This document shows, piece by piece, positions 21,026 to 31,720 of a DNA stretch of 64,000 nt; the stretch's first letter is position 1, and each line of letters begins with the position of its first letter. This DNA comes from Saccharum officinarum (Eukaryota; Streptophyta; Magnoliopsida; Poales; Poaceae). The notes beneath the pieces are model-generated. The model did no database searches, was not told the origin of the DNA, and worked only from the letters and a program-made list of their open reading frames with translations. A program made the translations under genes and the position numbers. The stretch lies in the NCBI GenBank assembly GCA_020631735.1, contig CM036225.1, forward strand, positions 64,158,662 through 64,222,661. Direction: 5' to 3'.

Positions 21026-21647
21026 CTTCTTTTGATGATGACCACTGTGGACATAAATTATATCGGCAATGCTAACTTCCGCTCGGCGCGCACACCTCTA
21101 CGTTGTTGGATGCGGTGGCGGGCCGTCCGATGGGCCTTCTTCCCCAACCGTCCGAGCCGTGCCACGGCGGAGGCCGCGCTGCCCGCGCCCGCGCCTTCTC
21201 CAACTCCGACGGTGCTAGGTTCCGGTGAGCCGCGCCGCCCTTCTTCTCCTACTTCGACGGGTATAGAAGGGGCCGACCGAGGGGAGGTAGGCTGATCAGA
21301 CGATGGGCATGGCCGACAAGCGCTTTAGTGGAGCTAGCGGGGTAGCGGCAGCCAGGCCAGGTCGGGACGGGCGCCATGGGCCGCATGTGGGAAGGGCGGG
21401 GGAGGGAGAGGGAAGGAGGATGTCGCCATCGGGGTAGGATCTCGTCGGAGCTCCACGCCGCGGCGGGTCGGTGGCGCGGGGAGGTAGGAGGTGGTGGAGG
21501 TTGGGGCGAGGGCGACGGTGAGGGCGCGTCTCCGGATCCAGAGGCCGCGGGAGAGGCGGGGGGGGGACCGCATCCGGAGCCGGTAGGGGCGAGGAAGACT
21601 GAGGCGGGCGCGTGGCACGAGAAAGAAGGGGCAAGGAAGAAGAGGCA
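21026..21647. other. GC-rich stretch running into the assembly gap
   Basis: After a short AT-rich part the sequence becomes very GC-rich and carries ORFs on both strands with no recognisable domain. It may be another transposon end. No gene is supported. Confidence 0.4.
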
Positions 21648-21747
21648 NNNNNNNNNNNNNNNNNNNNNNNNNNNNNNNNNNNNNNNNNNNNNNNNNNNNN
21701 NNNNNNNNNNNNNNNNNNNNNNNNNNNNNNNNNNNNNNNNNNNNNNN
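21648..21747. other. Assembly gap of exactly 100 N
   Basis: A fixed-length run of N, normally a placeholder of unknown true size. ORFs spanning it are meaningless. Confidence 0.98.
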
Positions 21748-23852
21748 ATATGATTTAAACAAGTTTGCATGCAATCTAAAACACATTTCAAAACTCTAAT
21801 TAATTATTCTAGAAATTAAATATCACATAAGCATTTGATATTTTTCCTAGAAACTAAACTTTATTTGAAGCCCAACAAAATTTAGATCACCATTTTTGGA
21901 TCTACCAAACCCTAGATATGAAAATTACAAACATCAATCAAATCTGTGAAAAAAAAGAAACTGGATTTTCCAAAAATCAAAAAGGCACTGGGCCGGCCGA
22001 CCCGCCAGCGCGGCCCAGCTCGAGTGGCGCGGCCCGCTCGGCCTCCCGCCCGCGCGCGCGCGTCTGCCAGGGTGGGGGCCGCTGTCAGCGATAGGGGGAC
22101 AGGGGAGCGGCGAGCCGAGAGCTCCGGCGAGCGGATTCACGCCGCCAGCGGCTCCCCTGGCCAAGCCGAGCATACCACCGTGCTCTCCACTCCAAACCGC
22201 ATCTAGGCATGTACTTTTTCCCAACTCTACCGCGCCGGAGCACCCTTGCCGACGGTGAGGGCGGACGGCAGCGAACGCGTGGCGGTACGCCGGCGTGCTC
22301 CGGCCGCTAGATGGCCGGCAGAGGGGTGCGCCCGCTTCCTAGAACCCTGGCGGACTTCCCGAGGTTACTCAAACAGATTGGGATGGGGTGGAGCAGCTTG
22401 GCCGCGTGAGCACCTGGCCGTCGGCCATGGCGGGCAGTGCGTGGCCGTGTTCCGGCTTGACCGGACCGAGACTGGCGGTAGCGTCATCACCCGAGCATCT
22501 AGGTGTGCAGGGAAGAGGGCCGTGAGCGAGGGAAGACGGAGGAGTGCGGTGCGGTGCTGGCCACGGCGACTCTCAACCACGGTGGAGCTCCGGTGACATT
22601 TGGAACGGGCGGAAGCGACAATGCGGCTCACCTCGGGCTCGATTGATGTCACGGGTTGGTCGAGGAGGTGCAGGGCAGTGTGGTGGTGTGAGGGGTGTTG
22701 ATTTGGCCGGTAGGAGTATGGCGGCGAGCTCTCACGGCCGCGACAAGGCACGCGGCGGTGATGCGGCTCGGGGCGTCCGCCTGAGCTCGGGAGGAGCAAG
22801 AGAGAGGGCAGAGGCGCGAATGAGGTTGGGGGCGGCATCGTGGCGCCTTTGAAGCCCTCACGGTCGGACTGGTGGGGCCACGGCCGGTGTACGGCTGCCA
22901 CCGCGCGGCCATGCGTCGACGACGGCCTGCGGCCGGTCGGCCACACTGCTCTGACAGACTGAACGAAACCGGCATTCAGCGACTGACAGAGCAAGTTTGA
23001 TGCAGATTATCTCCTAATCCATCTCGAGTTAGCAGAAGATGACAATACCAAAATTGTGGAGCTACATGAGGGCTACAAGTTTGCCAATTAGAGTTTGGAC
23101 TGGTTCGGCCTGGTTTTAAAACTACAGGGCTCCAAAGTAGTGCACTTGGAAACTGAAACCTAGTTTCAGTCACTAGGCCGACTGAAACCCAATTTTCAAG
23201 ACACCATAACTCCTAAACCATTTAGAACTAGGTGATGGTCATGTTGACAATGTTGTAGAGCTACACAAGGACTACAAGTTTGCCAATGTGAGTTAGGGCT
23301 GGTTTGGTCTGGTTTGAGAGTTACAAGTTGTCAAAGTGAGGTACAGTGAAACGGTTTTCAGCTTCACACTTAGCCAAAATTGCTAAGTCCCAAAACAGCC
23401 TCTAATACTGACTTGTGGGCCATTTTTGAGCATGTTCTGATCATTTTCATGAGATGGCCATATTAGAACTTTTGTTCCTTATGAAATTCTCTACAACTTT
23501 GCTTAAGGGTGCTCCTCCATGCAAGGTCTCTAAGCTGGACTTTTTAATTGGTCAAACTAGAGCATCCTAGGGCTAAATGGTGGTCAACTACACCTTGGAG
23601 GGCATTTTGGTGATTTTGGTCAACATGAACCTTGCTCCATGAGTGACCCTAAGTATAACTAAGGTGTTGTGAGATATAATTAGCTACTCTACCTTTTAGT
23701 TACACCAACTCCCTAGTGTCACTTGATGTGAGTCAAACAAAACTTCAAAACAAATCACATTTGTTGCAACCACATGAATTAACATGAAATGATGCATGCT
23801 TATGCTCATGTAATGCAATGCAATTATGGAGCTAAACACCTGAGGTGTTACA
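21748..23852 (-). mobile_element. Partial gypsy LTR, same family as the 5.0-kb solo LTR
   Basis: From the gap edge to the terminal aggtgttaca, the sequence parallels about 57470-59595: gcatgcaatctaaaacacat, a gggccggcc GC-rich block, ttatctcctaatccatctcg, gagctacatgagg, tttgagcatgttctgatcat, then the end. On the minus strand it would begin TGTAACACCTCAGGTG, a common start of grass gypsy LTRs. The other part, about 2.9 kb if full length, is missing at the gap. Confidence 0.7.
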
Positions 23853-23931
23853 GTTATGATGGTTCTAAGAAAAATAGTGTAAATCTAGCAAAAAAAAAAC
23901 AAAGTGTTTGATGATCATCATTTTGGGAAAT

Positions 23932-25225
23932 GGACTAGGATCCGGACGCTAGCGCCGTACACGAGCGAGCGAGCGCCTAACGCGTTGGGCTCGCGAGCGA
24001 GCGCACTAGCCGTGGGCCCACACCGCTCCGGACAGCCCCGTACATCGCCCACACCATCAACCGCTTCCCACGCGTATCCCATGTGCAACATCCGATCTAC
24101 TTTTAAAACATCCAAATGCAACAGTTGCAACATACAAAAAAAAGACAGATAAAACACTTGAAACAAGCGTATAAACACCTACGAAAACGCCTGAAAAATT
24201 GACAACATATGCAACATCTAGATGAAATACCTACAAACATACGTATGAAACACTTGAAACATATGTTTGCAACATGCATGCATATGCAAGATTCAAATCT
24301 ACTTTTGCAACATCGAGATAAACACACTTGCAACATATGTCTGGAACAGATGAAACATTTAGAACATACACTTGAAACATACGTGTATAGCCATACCAAC
24401 ATGTGCAACATCCCGGTCTACTTTTGCAACATCGATATTCAACACTTGCAATATATACCGTTGAAATATCTAAGACACTTCAAACATACTATTGCAACAT
24501 GCAGTTCTCACCCTTCTTCTTCTTCTTCTTCCATATGCCGCAACACAGAGCGGCGGAACGACCGATTTTCGGCAAGCCAGTGACCGAGGATGGTGGCGTG
24601 GCCTAGCAGCGGCCAGCTACGCCTACGCCTGGCCTGGGCCCGGCCAGCGACGACTCCCTCTCCTAGCTACCTGACCTGGGCGTGGCGGAGGACGGAGCAC
24701 GGCATAGCGTGGCAGAGGGGGCGAAGGCGGGGATGGGGTGTGCCGTGGGGGATGGCTGCGGTGGCACACCAGAGTGGGCCGCGGTGCGGCAGAGTGGGGC
24801 GGGCGGCCTCGCCGTGCGATGCGGAGTGGCAGGGGCGGATCCAGCACCAGGGCGGGGTGGGCTCGAGCCCCCGCTACCGCCGCTCGGACCATGGAGCTCC
24901 TCCTAAGCCCCCGCTACAAATTTGTACATATTGAAGCTTAAAGGAGAGGCTAGGGATGAAAGATTATGAGATATGCCCCTCCTAACTTATTTCCAAGATC
25001 CGCCACTGCGGAGTGGGGAGAGGAGCGTGGGATGGGAGTGGATGTAGCGCCGCCGCGCTAGAGAAGGCCACGACGAGGAGCCTTGCGCTGGAGAAGGGAG
25101 CAGCGCTGTCCTTTTTTTTGTTGGAGAAGCGGATGGACGAGCGGTGCTGGATAAGACAGAGTGCGAGAGGCGTACTGTGGTCCGGTCCGTCCGTCGGTCC
25201 GGACGCCCTATAGACTGCATTACCG
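23932..25225 (+). mobile_element. Family X repeat, copy C
   Basis: Flanked by a perfect 10-bp direct repeat tttgggaaat (23922-23931 and 25226-25235). The homologous block at about 27305-27345 shows the unoccupied site, so both borders are well supported. The left end carries gactaggatccggacgc; the right end ggacgccctatagactgcat then taccg. The core at 24085-24510 has the gcaacata motif series. A 179-bp hAT element is nested within. Confidence 0.75.
24830..25008. mobile_element. hAT-type MITE nested in family X copy C
   Basis: The ends are caggggcggatcc and the inverse gatccgccactg, flanked by a perfect 8-bp duplication cggagtgg (24822-24829, 25009-25016). The 8-bp duplication and CAG...CTG ends define a hAT element of 179 bp. 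Confidence 0.85.
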
Positions 25226-25235
25226 TTTGGGAAAT

Positions 25236-26880
25236 CACTGTTATGTTATTTTGGAGTAAATATAAATCTATATTACTCCCTACATCCCAAGATATATGTA
25301 ATATAATAAGGATTCCTAGCGATTAGATTTTATTCCAAATATATGGACTCTTGAATATGCATGCATCAGTTAATTGTATACTCCCTCCGTCACATAGTAT
25401 AATGCATTTCAAAAGTTTAAGACAGTTTAAGAAAAATACTCAAATGACGTATGTATGTACGCATGGTTTAAAACCCAATTAAGCAGTTTTTCTTGAATTG
25501 TTATTTCCTTTTTAAACAAAATTTGCTAAATCTAAGCATGGGCACATATAGTATATTATATTATAGTATAAAATTTGGAAATTATATTTGCACTGTACTC
25601 TAGGCAGTGGGAGTAAGTTTAATTTTGGTGCTTGATTGAGGGGTATGCGTTAATTGTGACTCTTTCTCTTGATCATTGGTTCAGGACATCACAGTCATTT
25701 CTCTTCTTTCTTAAAATGTTTGAAAAAAAAACTTATAAGAGGAGATGATACAGATGGAACAAATCATGGAGAAAAAATTGTACACATAAAACAGAACATG
25801 AAAACTGATGGAAGAATTTTTTTTTGAAAGTTCCGCGAACCATGACTCCTTATTACAGTTTGTATACTAGGAGTAAACATCACTTCAACAGCACTAAAGT
25901 TTAGGCCTAATCTTGCTCAACCCAAACTCAAGTAATATACGAAGGGCAAAATAACGAAACATAATAAAACAGAAAAAAACAAAACCAGCAGTTGCTAAGT
26001 GGGCTGCATGTGACATCTAAATGGGCCAAGGGCCACTTCACAATGCATGCAGGCTGAAAAAAAAGGCGAGAGGAGACGCGCACAGCGCCGAGTGCCGACT
26101 GGGGCGGACGGGAAGCTCGGCGCCCTCCCCAAGCCGGCTGCCGCCGCTACCGCCGCCGCCGCGCTGCCCCTTTGGCCCTTTCCCTCCCCTCAGGTCCGTC
26201 GCTTGTAGTCGCAGCGAGACTTTTGCATCCCACAATCCTGTTATTTGTTAGGGTTTTGTGATGCATCTCGATCGGCCGGCTTTAATTTGAAGGCACCGCT
26301 GCAGGGATCGGAAGGACGAGTAAACGACTTGGGGTTGGGGATCCAATCTTGCGGGTTGAGTTCATCGGCAGGGGCAGATTGAACTTGGAGCTGGGACCGA
26401 TCGTCGGCCATCATGGGTGTCTTGGGCCGTCGGTTTCTGAATCTGATCGTGGCCGGCTGCTCCCCCGGCGTCAAATCGCTGCGCCGCATCAACCTGGCGC
26501 AGCTGTTTTACCGTGACACACCACCACCACCACCACCACCACCAAAGACGACAGAGATGGAGACGCTTCGGCTTCCTCCTCCAAGCTTCACCTTGCGTGG
26601 TCTAAACAACGGATGGAACCTGAACTGCTTCCCGTTCGCGGACTCCAAGGTCATTTGCGGGGATGATCAGTCGGGGCTCGGCTTCATCTTCGACCTGGAC
26701 ACACGCAAGGCGGGAACCATGCCCCCGCTCCCCAAGCTGCCGACGGTGAAGCCCGTCTCCGTCTTCGCTCACAAGCCCCACGTCGATGACGACAGATTTT
26801 GCCATGGCAACGGTAGCAGCCTCTTCCTCATGGAGAGGGTTCCCCAGCTAGAGCCGATCACCAATGAAGTGTGGGAGAGC
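25236..26880. repeat. Segmental duplication, block 1
   Basis: Runs parallel to 27326-31059: first gtaaatataaatctatatta, then the Stowaway, gcttgattgaggggtatgcg, cactaaagtttaggcc, and the DUF1668-like 5' part. It contains the unoccupied site of family X copy D (near 25345-25375) and lacks the roughly 1.0-kb insertion at 29071-30100. Homology stops inside the DUF1668-like coding sequence at about 26880. Confidence 0.8.
25381..25613. mobile_element. Stowaway MITE, segmental-duplication copy 1
   Basis: Begins ctccctccgtcacatagta after TA and ends taggcagtgggag before TA. Its orthologous copy in the second duplicate is at 28595-28823, so it inserted before the duplication. Confidence 0.75.
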
Positions 26881-26976
26881 CAGCACGACCTGTCGGTCTT
26901 CCACGGGCCGACTTGTCGTCCAACTGCCGATAGGATCCTGTCGACGGGTGTCAGCTGCCACGCGAGCGCCACGTAG
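26413..26976 (+). pseudogene. Truncated DUF1668-like gene
   Basis: Starts MGVLGRRFLNLIVAGCSPG and keeps the polyproline linker after LFYRDT that the intact sister at 30644 has lost. Residues 1 to about 156 match the sister almost identically, including FIFDLDTRKAGTMPPLP and GSSLFLMERVPQLEPI. After NEVWES the sequence changes abruptly to about 30 unrelated residues and a stop. The full-length sisters have 358 and 378 residues, so the conserved C-terminal half is missing. Upstream sequence (leader and promoter) is retained, so transcription is possible. The novel tail comes from DNA rich in tatcggc/gccgaca motifs. Confidence 0.75.
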
Positions 26977-27112
26977 GCTTATCGGCTTTTGAGAGGCCGA
27001 CAGATTTCCTATCGGCTGTTGAGCGGCCGACAGAATGCCATATGTCAAAATTTTTATAACATTTTCTAGATTTACAATTAATCATTAAAAAATATTATTT
27101 TGAAAAAATTCA
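26881..27112. other. Breakpoint sequence with gccgacag/tatcggc motifs
   Basis: Between the truncated gene and the second duplicate lie about 230 bp of unrelated sequence. Its first part repeats the pair tatcggct...ggccgacag at least twice, giving inverted motifs, followed by AT-rich DNA. It resembles a transposon end, but I cannot assign a family. Confidence 0.4.
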
Positions 27113-27445
27113 GCGTTTGCTGCTGCCGAGGTTACGCCACGGCTTGACCCCTATTGGTCTTTTCTTTTGGAAGTGTAGATGGAGCTTGCGCATATTCGAA
27201 ACACACTAGTACACTACCCTTTGGCCACGGGCACACACCGTATTCACATGTCGAAGGAAATAGTGCAATTCTAGCAAAAAAAAGTGTTTGATTAAAAAAA
27301 AGGATTCGATGATCATCATCTTGAAAAATCACTACTATTATGTTATTTATTTGATAAATATAAATCTATATTAGTCCCTCCTCCCCAAGATATATGTAAG
27401 GATTCTTAGGGATTAGATCTTTTAAATTCTAAATATAAGGACTCG

Positions 27446-28580
27446 CGGTGAGGACGTCCGTCCAGGCACCGTCTTTCCAAATAAAAAATATCTCTCACTC
27501 CGTCTCACGCGCTCGCCTTAGGCTCCGTGCTAGTTCCTCTGCCCCGAGCTTGCCATAGGCTCCGCTCCGCTTCCTTTACCCCGCACCCCCAGCAGGCTTC
27601 GCTCTGCTTCCTCCGCACCATGGCCCTCGCTCGCCTCCGCGACGCTACGTTCCGTCGCTGGAGTCGTGCCTCCCTCCCATCCCCCGCCCTCATCGCAGTC
27701 ACCGGCGCCTGCGTCCTCCGCATCACCTCCTCTTGCGGCTAGAGACAGTGAGGGCTTCGCGGCCATCAATGTTCCTCGCATCCCGGTAGCCAAAGAAGAT
27801 CGCAGGGGGCCAAGTCCGTGGTGCTCTTCGCCCCGCCGCCTCCCAACCCCAATCTGCCCATCAAGGCGGTTATTGAGTTCCTCAGCGCACCTGACATGGT
27901 GGTCGCCACCCACTAGAGTGTTGGCTTAACATGTTGCAAACGTATATTTCAAGTGTTTCAAATATTTCAGAGGTATGTTAAAAGTGTTTCATGTGAATGT
28001 TGTAAAAGTAAATTGGGATGTTGCAAGTGTTTCAGAGGCATGTTGTAAGAGTTTGTTAAAAAATGTTTTATCTGTTTTTCGACGTATGTTTAGCAAGCGG
28101 TTTTGATTCAGATGTTGCATATGTTTCACACATGTTGCAAGAGTATGCTCCAATGGTTTGAACTGTTTCAATCTTATGTTACAGTAATTGTTTTCATGTT
28201 GCAAGTTGTAAGTGTTTTATCTGGATATTACATATATTTCACACATATTTTAAGTGTATGTTTCAAATGTTTTATTTGCTTCAGACACAACATTCAAGTG
28301 TTTCGTGTGTTCAAAGGTGTGTTCAGAGAGTCATGGGGGCACGACCCGGGCGTCGTGGGATCAGGCACGGTGAATCAGGTGCCGGCGGTCCGGACGCGCG
28401 ACATGCCTGGGTCCTGCAAACAGGGGTGTGCTCGTCCTCATCTTGGCTCTCGGGTCCTACCCGCGCAGAGAGAGAGGAGCGGGGTCGCCGGGAAGGAGCT
28501 GCGGGCAAAGCGACATGTGTAGGGTGCGTGTGCGAGGCGGGGCGGGCTACATGCACGTCCGTCCGGACGCTATCCTGCAT
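27446..28580 (-). mobile_element. Family X repeat, copy D (core reversed)
   Basis: The core at 27925-28320 carries the tatgttgc/atgtttca series, the reverse of copies A-C. The right end is gtccggacgctatcctgcat. Comparison with block 1 (ggactcttgaatatgcatgc, 25347 onward) shows an insertion here, but a few bases are missing on the left, so the border is approximate. Confidence 0.5.
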
Positions 28581-28594
28581 CAATTAATTGTATA

Positions 28595-28823
28595 CTCTCT
28601 CCGTTATATAACATAACGCATTTCAAAATTGTTAGACAGTTTAAGAAAATACTCAAATGAAGTATGTATGCATGGTCTAAACCCAATTAAGTAGTTTTTC
28701 TTAAATTATGATTTCTTTTTTGACAAAATTTGCTAAATCTAAGTATGGGCATCACATAGAATGTATTATAGTTTAGTACAAGTTTTAGAAATCATAATTG
28801 CATTGTATTCTAGGCAGAGGGAG
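28595..28823. mobile_element. Stowaway MITE, segmental-duplication copy 2
   Basis: Orthologue of 25381-25613, starting ctctctccgttatataaca and ending taggcagagggag. Confidence 0.7.
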
Positions 28824-29070
28824 CATGTTTAATTTCGGTGCTTGATTGAGGGGTATGCGTTAATTGTGCCTCTTTCTCTTGATCATTGGTCGATGTATAT
28901 CACAGTCATTTCTCTTCTTCCTTAAAATGTTCTAAAAAACCCTTATAAGAGGAGAAAAAACTATACACGTGGAACAAATCATGGAGAAAAATTGTACACA
29001 TAAATCAGAACATGAAAACTGATGGAAGAACTTTTTTTTCGAAAGTTCCACGGACCATTACTCATTAATA

Positions 29071-30100
29071 CCAAAATGTCTTCGGCTGCAAGCCGGGAGA
29101 TACATTCAGGGATCTTCTGTAACTAAATATGAGATCCCCACTACAATATTTTTCTAGCTTCACATGCTGCCACGTCATCATGGGCCCAAAACAATCTCCA
29201 TCAGCAAAATCTTCATTGCTCCCTCGCAATTAACTCACACCGAATGCCTTCAAAAAAAAAATTAACTCACACCGAATTACAGCAAACTCCACTATCAGCG
29301 TTGCTAGTGAAACGTAAAGCAGATAAAGAGTCACATTAGTTGGTCTCAGGGGCGGAGCTAGAGAATTATGGAGGGGGTTGCGGCTTGCGGTCTAACGTTA
29401 GAACACTAATGCAACTCAATAGCACCATAGCCATAATTTTAGCATGAATAGTTAAAAACACCAGCATGGCGCCAGCGTGCTCACGGCCGGCACCACCGTC
29501 AAACGCGCGCTGGCCGACATGGTGGAGCGCGCGGCGCCAGGGAAGTGCTCCCATGAACGTTGTTCCATTCTTTTTGCCTGGGCAGATGCATTTGCTAGGC
29601 TGGATAAGAGAAGCGTCTTAGTTACTGAAGGCGGATGTGCACAAATCCAGATTTCATACTGACTCATGTCTAGCAGTCCAGGTAGCAAGTCCGTCCATCA
29701 AATATTTTTTTAGCCCATCAAGGCAAAAGGAAAAGCTCATGTTAGAAGTAAGTATGTTCATCTTATTTAGCTTCATGTTTCGTATGGTTGGAAAGTAACG
29801 TCAGGATTCGAAGGAACACAGCGAATTAACTAAGAGTTTGCTCAGGCATGTAAAACATCCATCACAGTAACAACATTTCATTATTCTTCACCACTTTGTT
29901 TGCTGCACTACCTAATCGAGTTTCATTTTTCTAAATGTTCCATTCGGGTTTTTTTTACAAACTTTGTTCTATGATGAATTCATCTAAAATTACTCTTTAA
30001 ATTCCCACGGCAACGCGCGGCGGGGATCACCTAGTTACATATGAAATTGTGGACCGGCTTGATCACTGCACATTGATCCTAGCTCAGCCAAAGCATGCGC
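29071..30100. mobile_element. About 1.0-kb insertion private to block 2, possibly Helitron- or hAT-derived
   Basis: Block 1 passes directly from the gttccgcgaaccatgactc motif to ttattacagtt, whereas block 2 has about 1.03 kb between these points. Inside are a hAT-like terminus (tcaggggcggagctagag at 29346), a GC-rich ATG frame (29477-29662, MLTAGTTVKRALADMVERA) with protein-like composition but no recognised domain, and a hairpin followed by CTAGT near 30000-30036 as in Helitron 3' ends. Probably a composite; borders are good to about 10 bp. Confidence 0.45.
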
Positions 30101-30643
30101 TACCTTATTACAGTTTCTAAGAGTAAACTTCACTTCAACAGCACTAAAGTTTAGGCCGAATCTTGCTCAACCCAAACTCAAGTAATACGAAGGGCCAAAA
30201 GAAAACATAATAAAACAGAGAAAACAAAAAGTGAGAGGACATTGAACTTCACAATGCAGGCTGGCCGGAGAAAAAAAAGTGAGAGGAGACGCGCAGAGCG
30301 CCGAAGGTGGACGGGATTACGGGAAGATCGGCGCCCTCCCCCACCGTCCGCCGCCGCCGCCACCCTGCTCTGGCCCAGGGGAGCGCCGCGCTGCCCCTTT
30401 GGCCCTTTCCATTCCCCTCGGGTGCGTTGCTTGTAGTTGCAGCGATACATTTGCATCCACACCATCCTGTTATTTTTTTTGTAAAGAGTTTTGTGACGCA
30501 TCTCGATCGGCTTTAATTTGAAGGCACCGCTACAGGGATCGGAAGGACGAGTAAACGACTTGGGGTTGGGGATCCAATCTTGCGAGTTGAGTTCATCGGC
30601 AGGGGCAGATTGAACTTGGAGCTGGGACCGATCGTCGGCCATC

Positions 30644-31720
30644 ATGGGCGTCTTGGGCCGTCGGTTTCTGAATCTGATCGTGGCCGGCTGCTCCCCCGGC
30701 GTCAAATCGCTGCGCCGCATCAACCTGGCAGAGATGGAGACGCTTCGGCTTCCTCCTCCAAGCTTCACATTGCGTGGTCTAAACAACGGATGGAACCTGA
30801 ACTGCTTCCCGTTCGCGGACTCCAAGGTCATCTGCGGCGATGATCAATCGGGGCTCGGCTTCATCTTCGACCTGGACACACGCAAGGCGGGAACCATGCC
30901 CCCGCTCCCCAATAAGCTGCCGACGGTGAAGCCCGTCTCCGTCTTCGCTCACAAGCCCCACGTCGACGACGACATCTTTAGCTATGACAACGGTAGCAGC
31001 CTCTTCCTCATGGAGAGGGTTCCCCAGCTAGAGCCGATCTCCAATGAAGTGCGGGAGAGCAAGCTGTTCGTGGGTTTCATCAACCATTATCCGAGCGGGC
31101 CCTGGGGCAAAAAATGCTTCACCTGCCGCCTCCTCCCGCCGCCGCCGTTCGTACGAGAGACGTGTAGCTGGTACAAGAACACCCCCGAGATCACAGCCTA
31201 CGGCGTAGTCGGCGGCGGCTCGCACGTCTGCATCTCCGTTCAGGGTGTTGGCACCTACTGCCTGGACACAGCAGACCACACGTGGAGCCAAGTTGGCAAA
31301 TGGACGCTGCCCTTCCATGGCAAGGTTGAGTACGTGCCTGAGCTCAAGCTCTGGTTTGGCCTCTCCGGCGATTCCCGGCACTTGGCTGCTGCTGATCTCT
31401 CTGACGTCATGGATTCCCAGCAGCCACAGCTAGTGGGCGGCCCTTGGAAGGAGCTTGAGCCACCAGGTGAATGTGAATGGAAGGAATGCAAGGATCCTCA
31501 GTTTGTCAGCCTGGGTTCTGGCAGGTTCTGCATTGCAAGGTTCTTCCAAGAAGCTGCAGGCTCTGCTGGTGATCAAGTGATCCATGAAAATGCTGCTGTC
31601 TTTACTGGTCTTGAGGTCAATAGCAGTGGCAAAGGTGGCACTGCAGGAAAAGTGGGACTGCAAATGACCCCTCACAGATCAAAACGTGTCAACAGCACTA
31701 GCATCGAGGCATTGTTCTAA
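30644..31720 (+). CDS. DUF1668-like protein, intact copy
   Basis: A single-exon frame of 358 codons. From memory this matches DUF1668, a grass-expanded family with no known biochemical role. Landmarks: MGVLGRRFLNLIV at 1-13, FIFDLDTRKAG about 73-83, LFLMERVPQ about 120-128, GSHVCISVQGVGTYCLDT about 192-209, HTWSQVGKWTLPFHGKVEY about 212-230, PELKLWFGLSG about 232-242, LGSGRFCIARFF near 290-300, and terminal SIEALF. The repeated Gly-Tyr/Trp pattern around 186-240 suggests kelch-like beta strands (inference). It lost about 17 residues of the N-terminal polyproline linker compared with the copy at 26413. No signal peptide or membrane segment is seen. Confidence 0.75.
   Translation: MGVLGRRFLNLIVAGCSPGVKSLRRINLAEMETLRLPPPSFTLRGLNNGWNLNCFPFADSKVICGDDQSGLGFIFDLDTRKAGTMPPLPNKLPTVKPVSVFAHKPHVDDDIFSYDNGSSLFLMERVPQLEPISNEVRESKLFVGFINHYPSGPWGKKCFTCRLLPPPPFVRETCSWYKNTPEITAYGVVGGGSHVCISVQGVGTYCLDTADHTWSQVGKWTLPFHGKVEYVPELKLWFGLSGDSRHLAAADLSDVMDSQQPQLVGGPWKELEPPGECEWKECKDPQFVSLGSGRFCIARFFQEAAGSAGDQVIHENAAVFTGLEVNSSGKGGTAGKVGLQMTPHRSKRVNSTSIEALF

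Larger units (their letters stand above)
27113..31720. repeat. Segmental duplication, block 2
   Basis: Begins with a decayed copy of 19433-19500 (gcgtttgctgctgccgaggt) and continues with the copy of 23881-26880. Differences from block 1 are family X copy D, about 1.0 kb inserted near 29071-30100, and absence of family X copy C. It ends with the intact DUF1668-like gene. Parts of this block are listed separately. Confidence 0.7.

Noticed and set aside
22246..22994. Several 100-209-codon ORFs on both strands
   Set aside because: They fall in the GC-rich part of a gypsy LTR; matching DNA at 57.9-58.7 kb has different ORFs, so no frame is conserved.
24103..24411. Cys/Phe/His-rich ORFs (LQH, CFKCF, CFRHMLQ patterns) here and in the other family X cores
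   Set aside because: The same pattern appears wherever the gcaacata/gaaacat motif series occurs, in both orientations; it is a by-product of the repeat.
30178..30831. 217-codon minus-strand ORF
   Set aside because: Antisense to the leader and start of the DUF1668-like gene at 30644; the part over block 1 is not preserved as the same protein.
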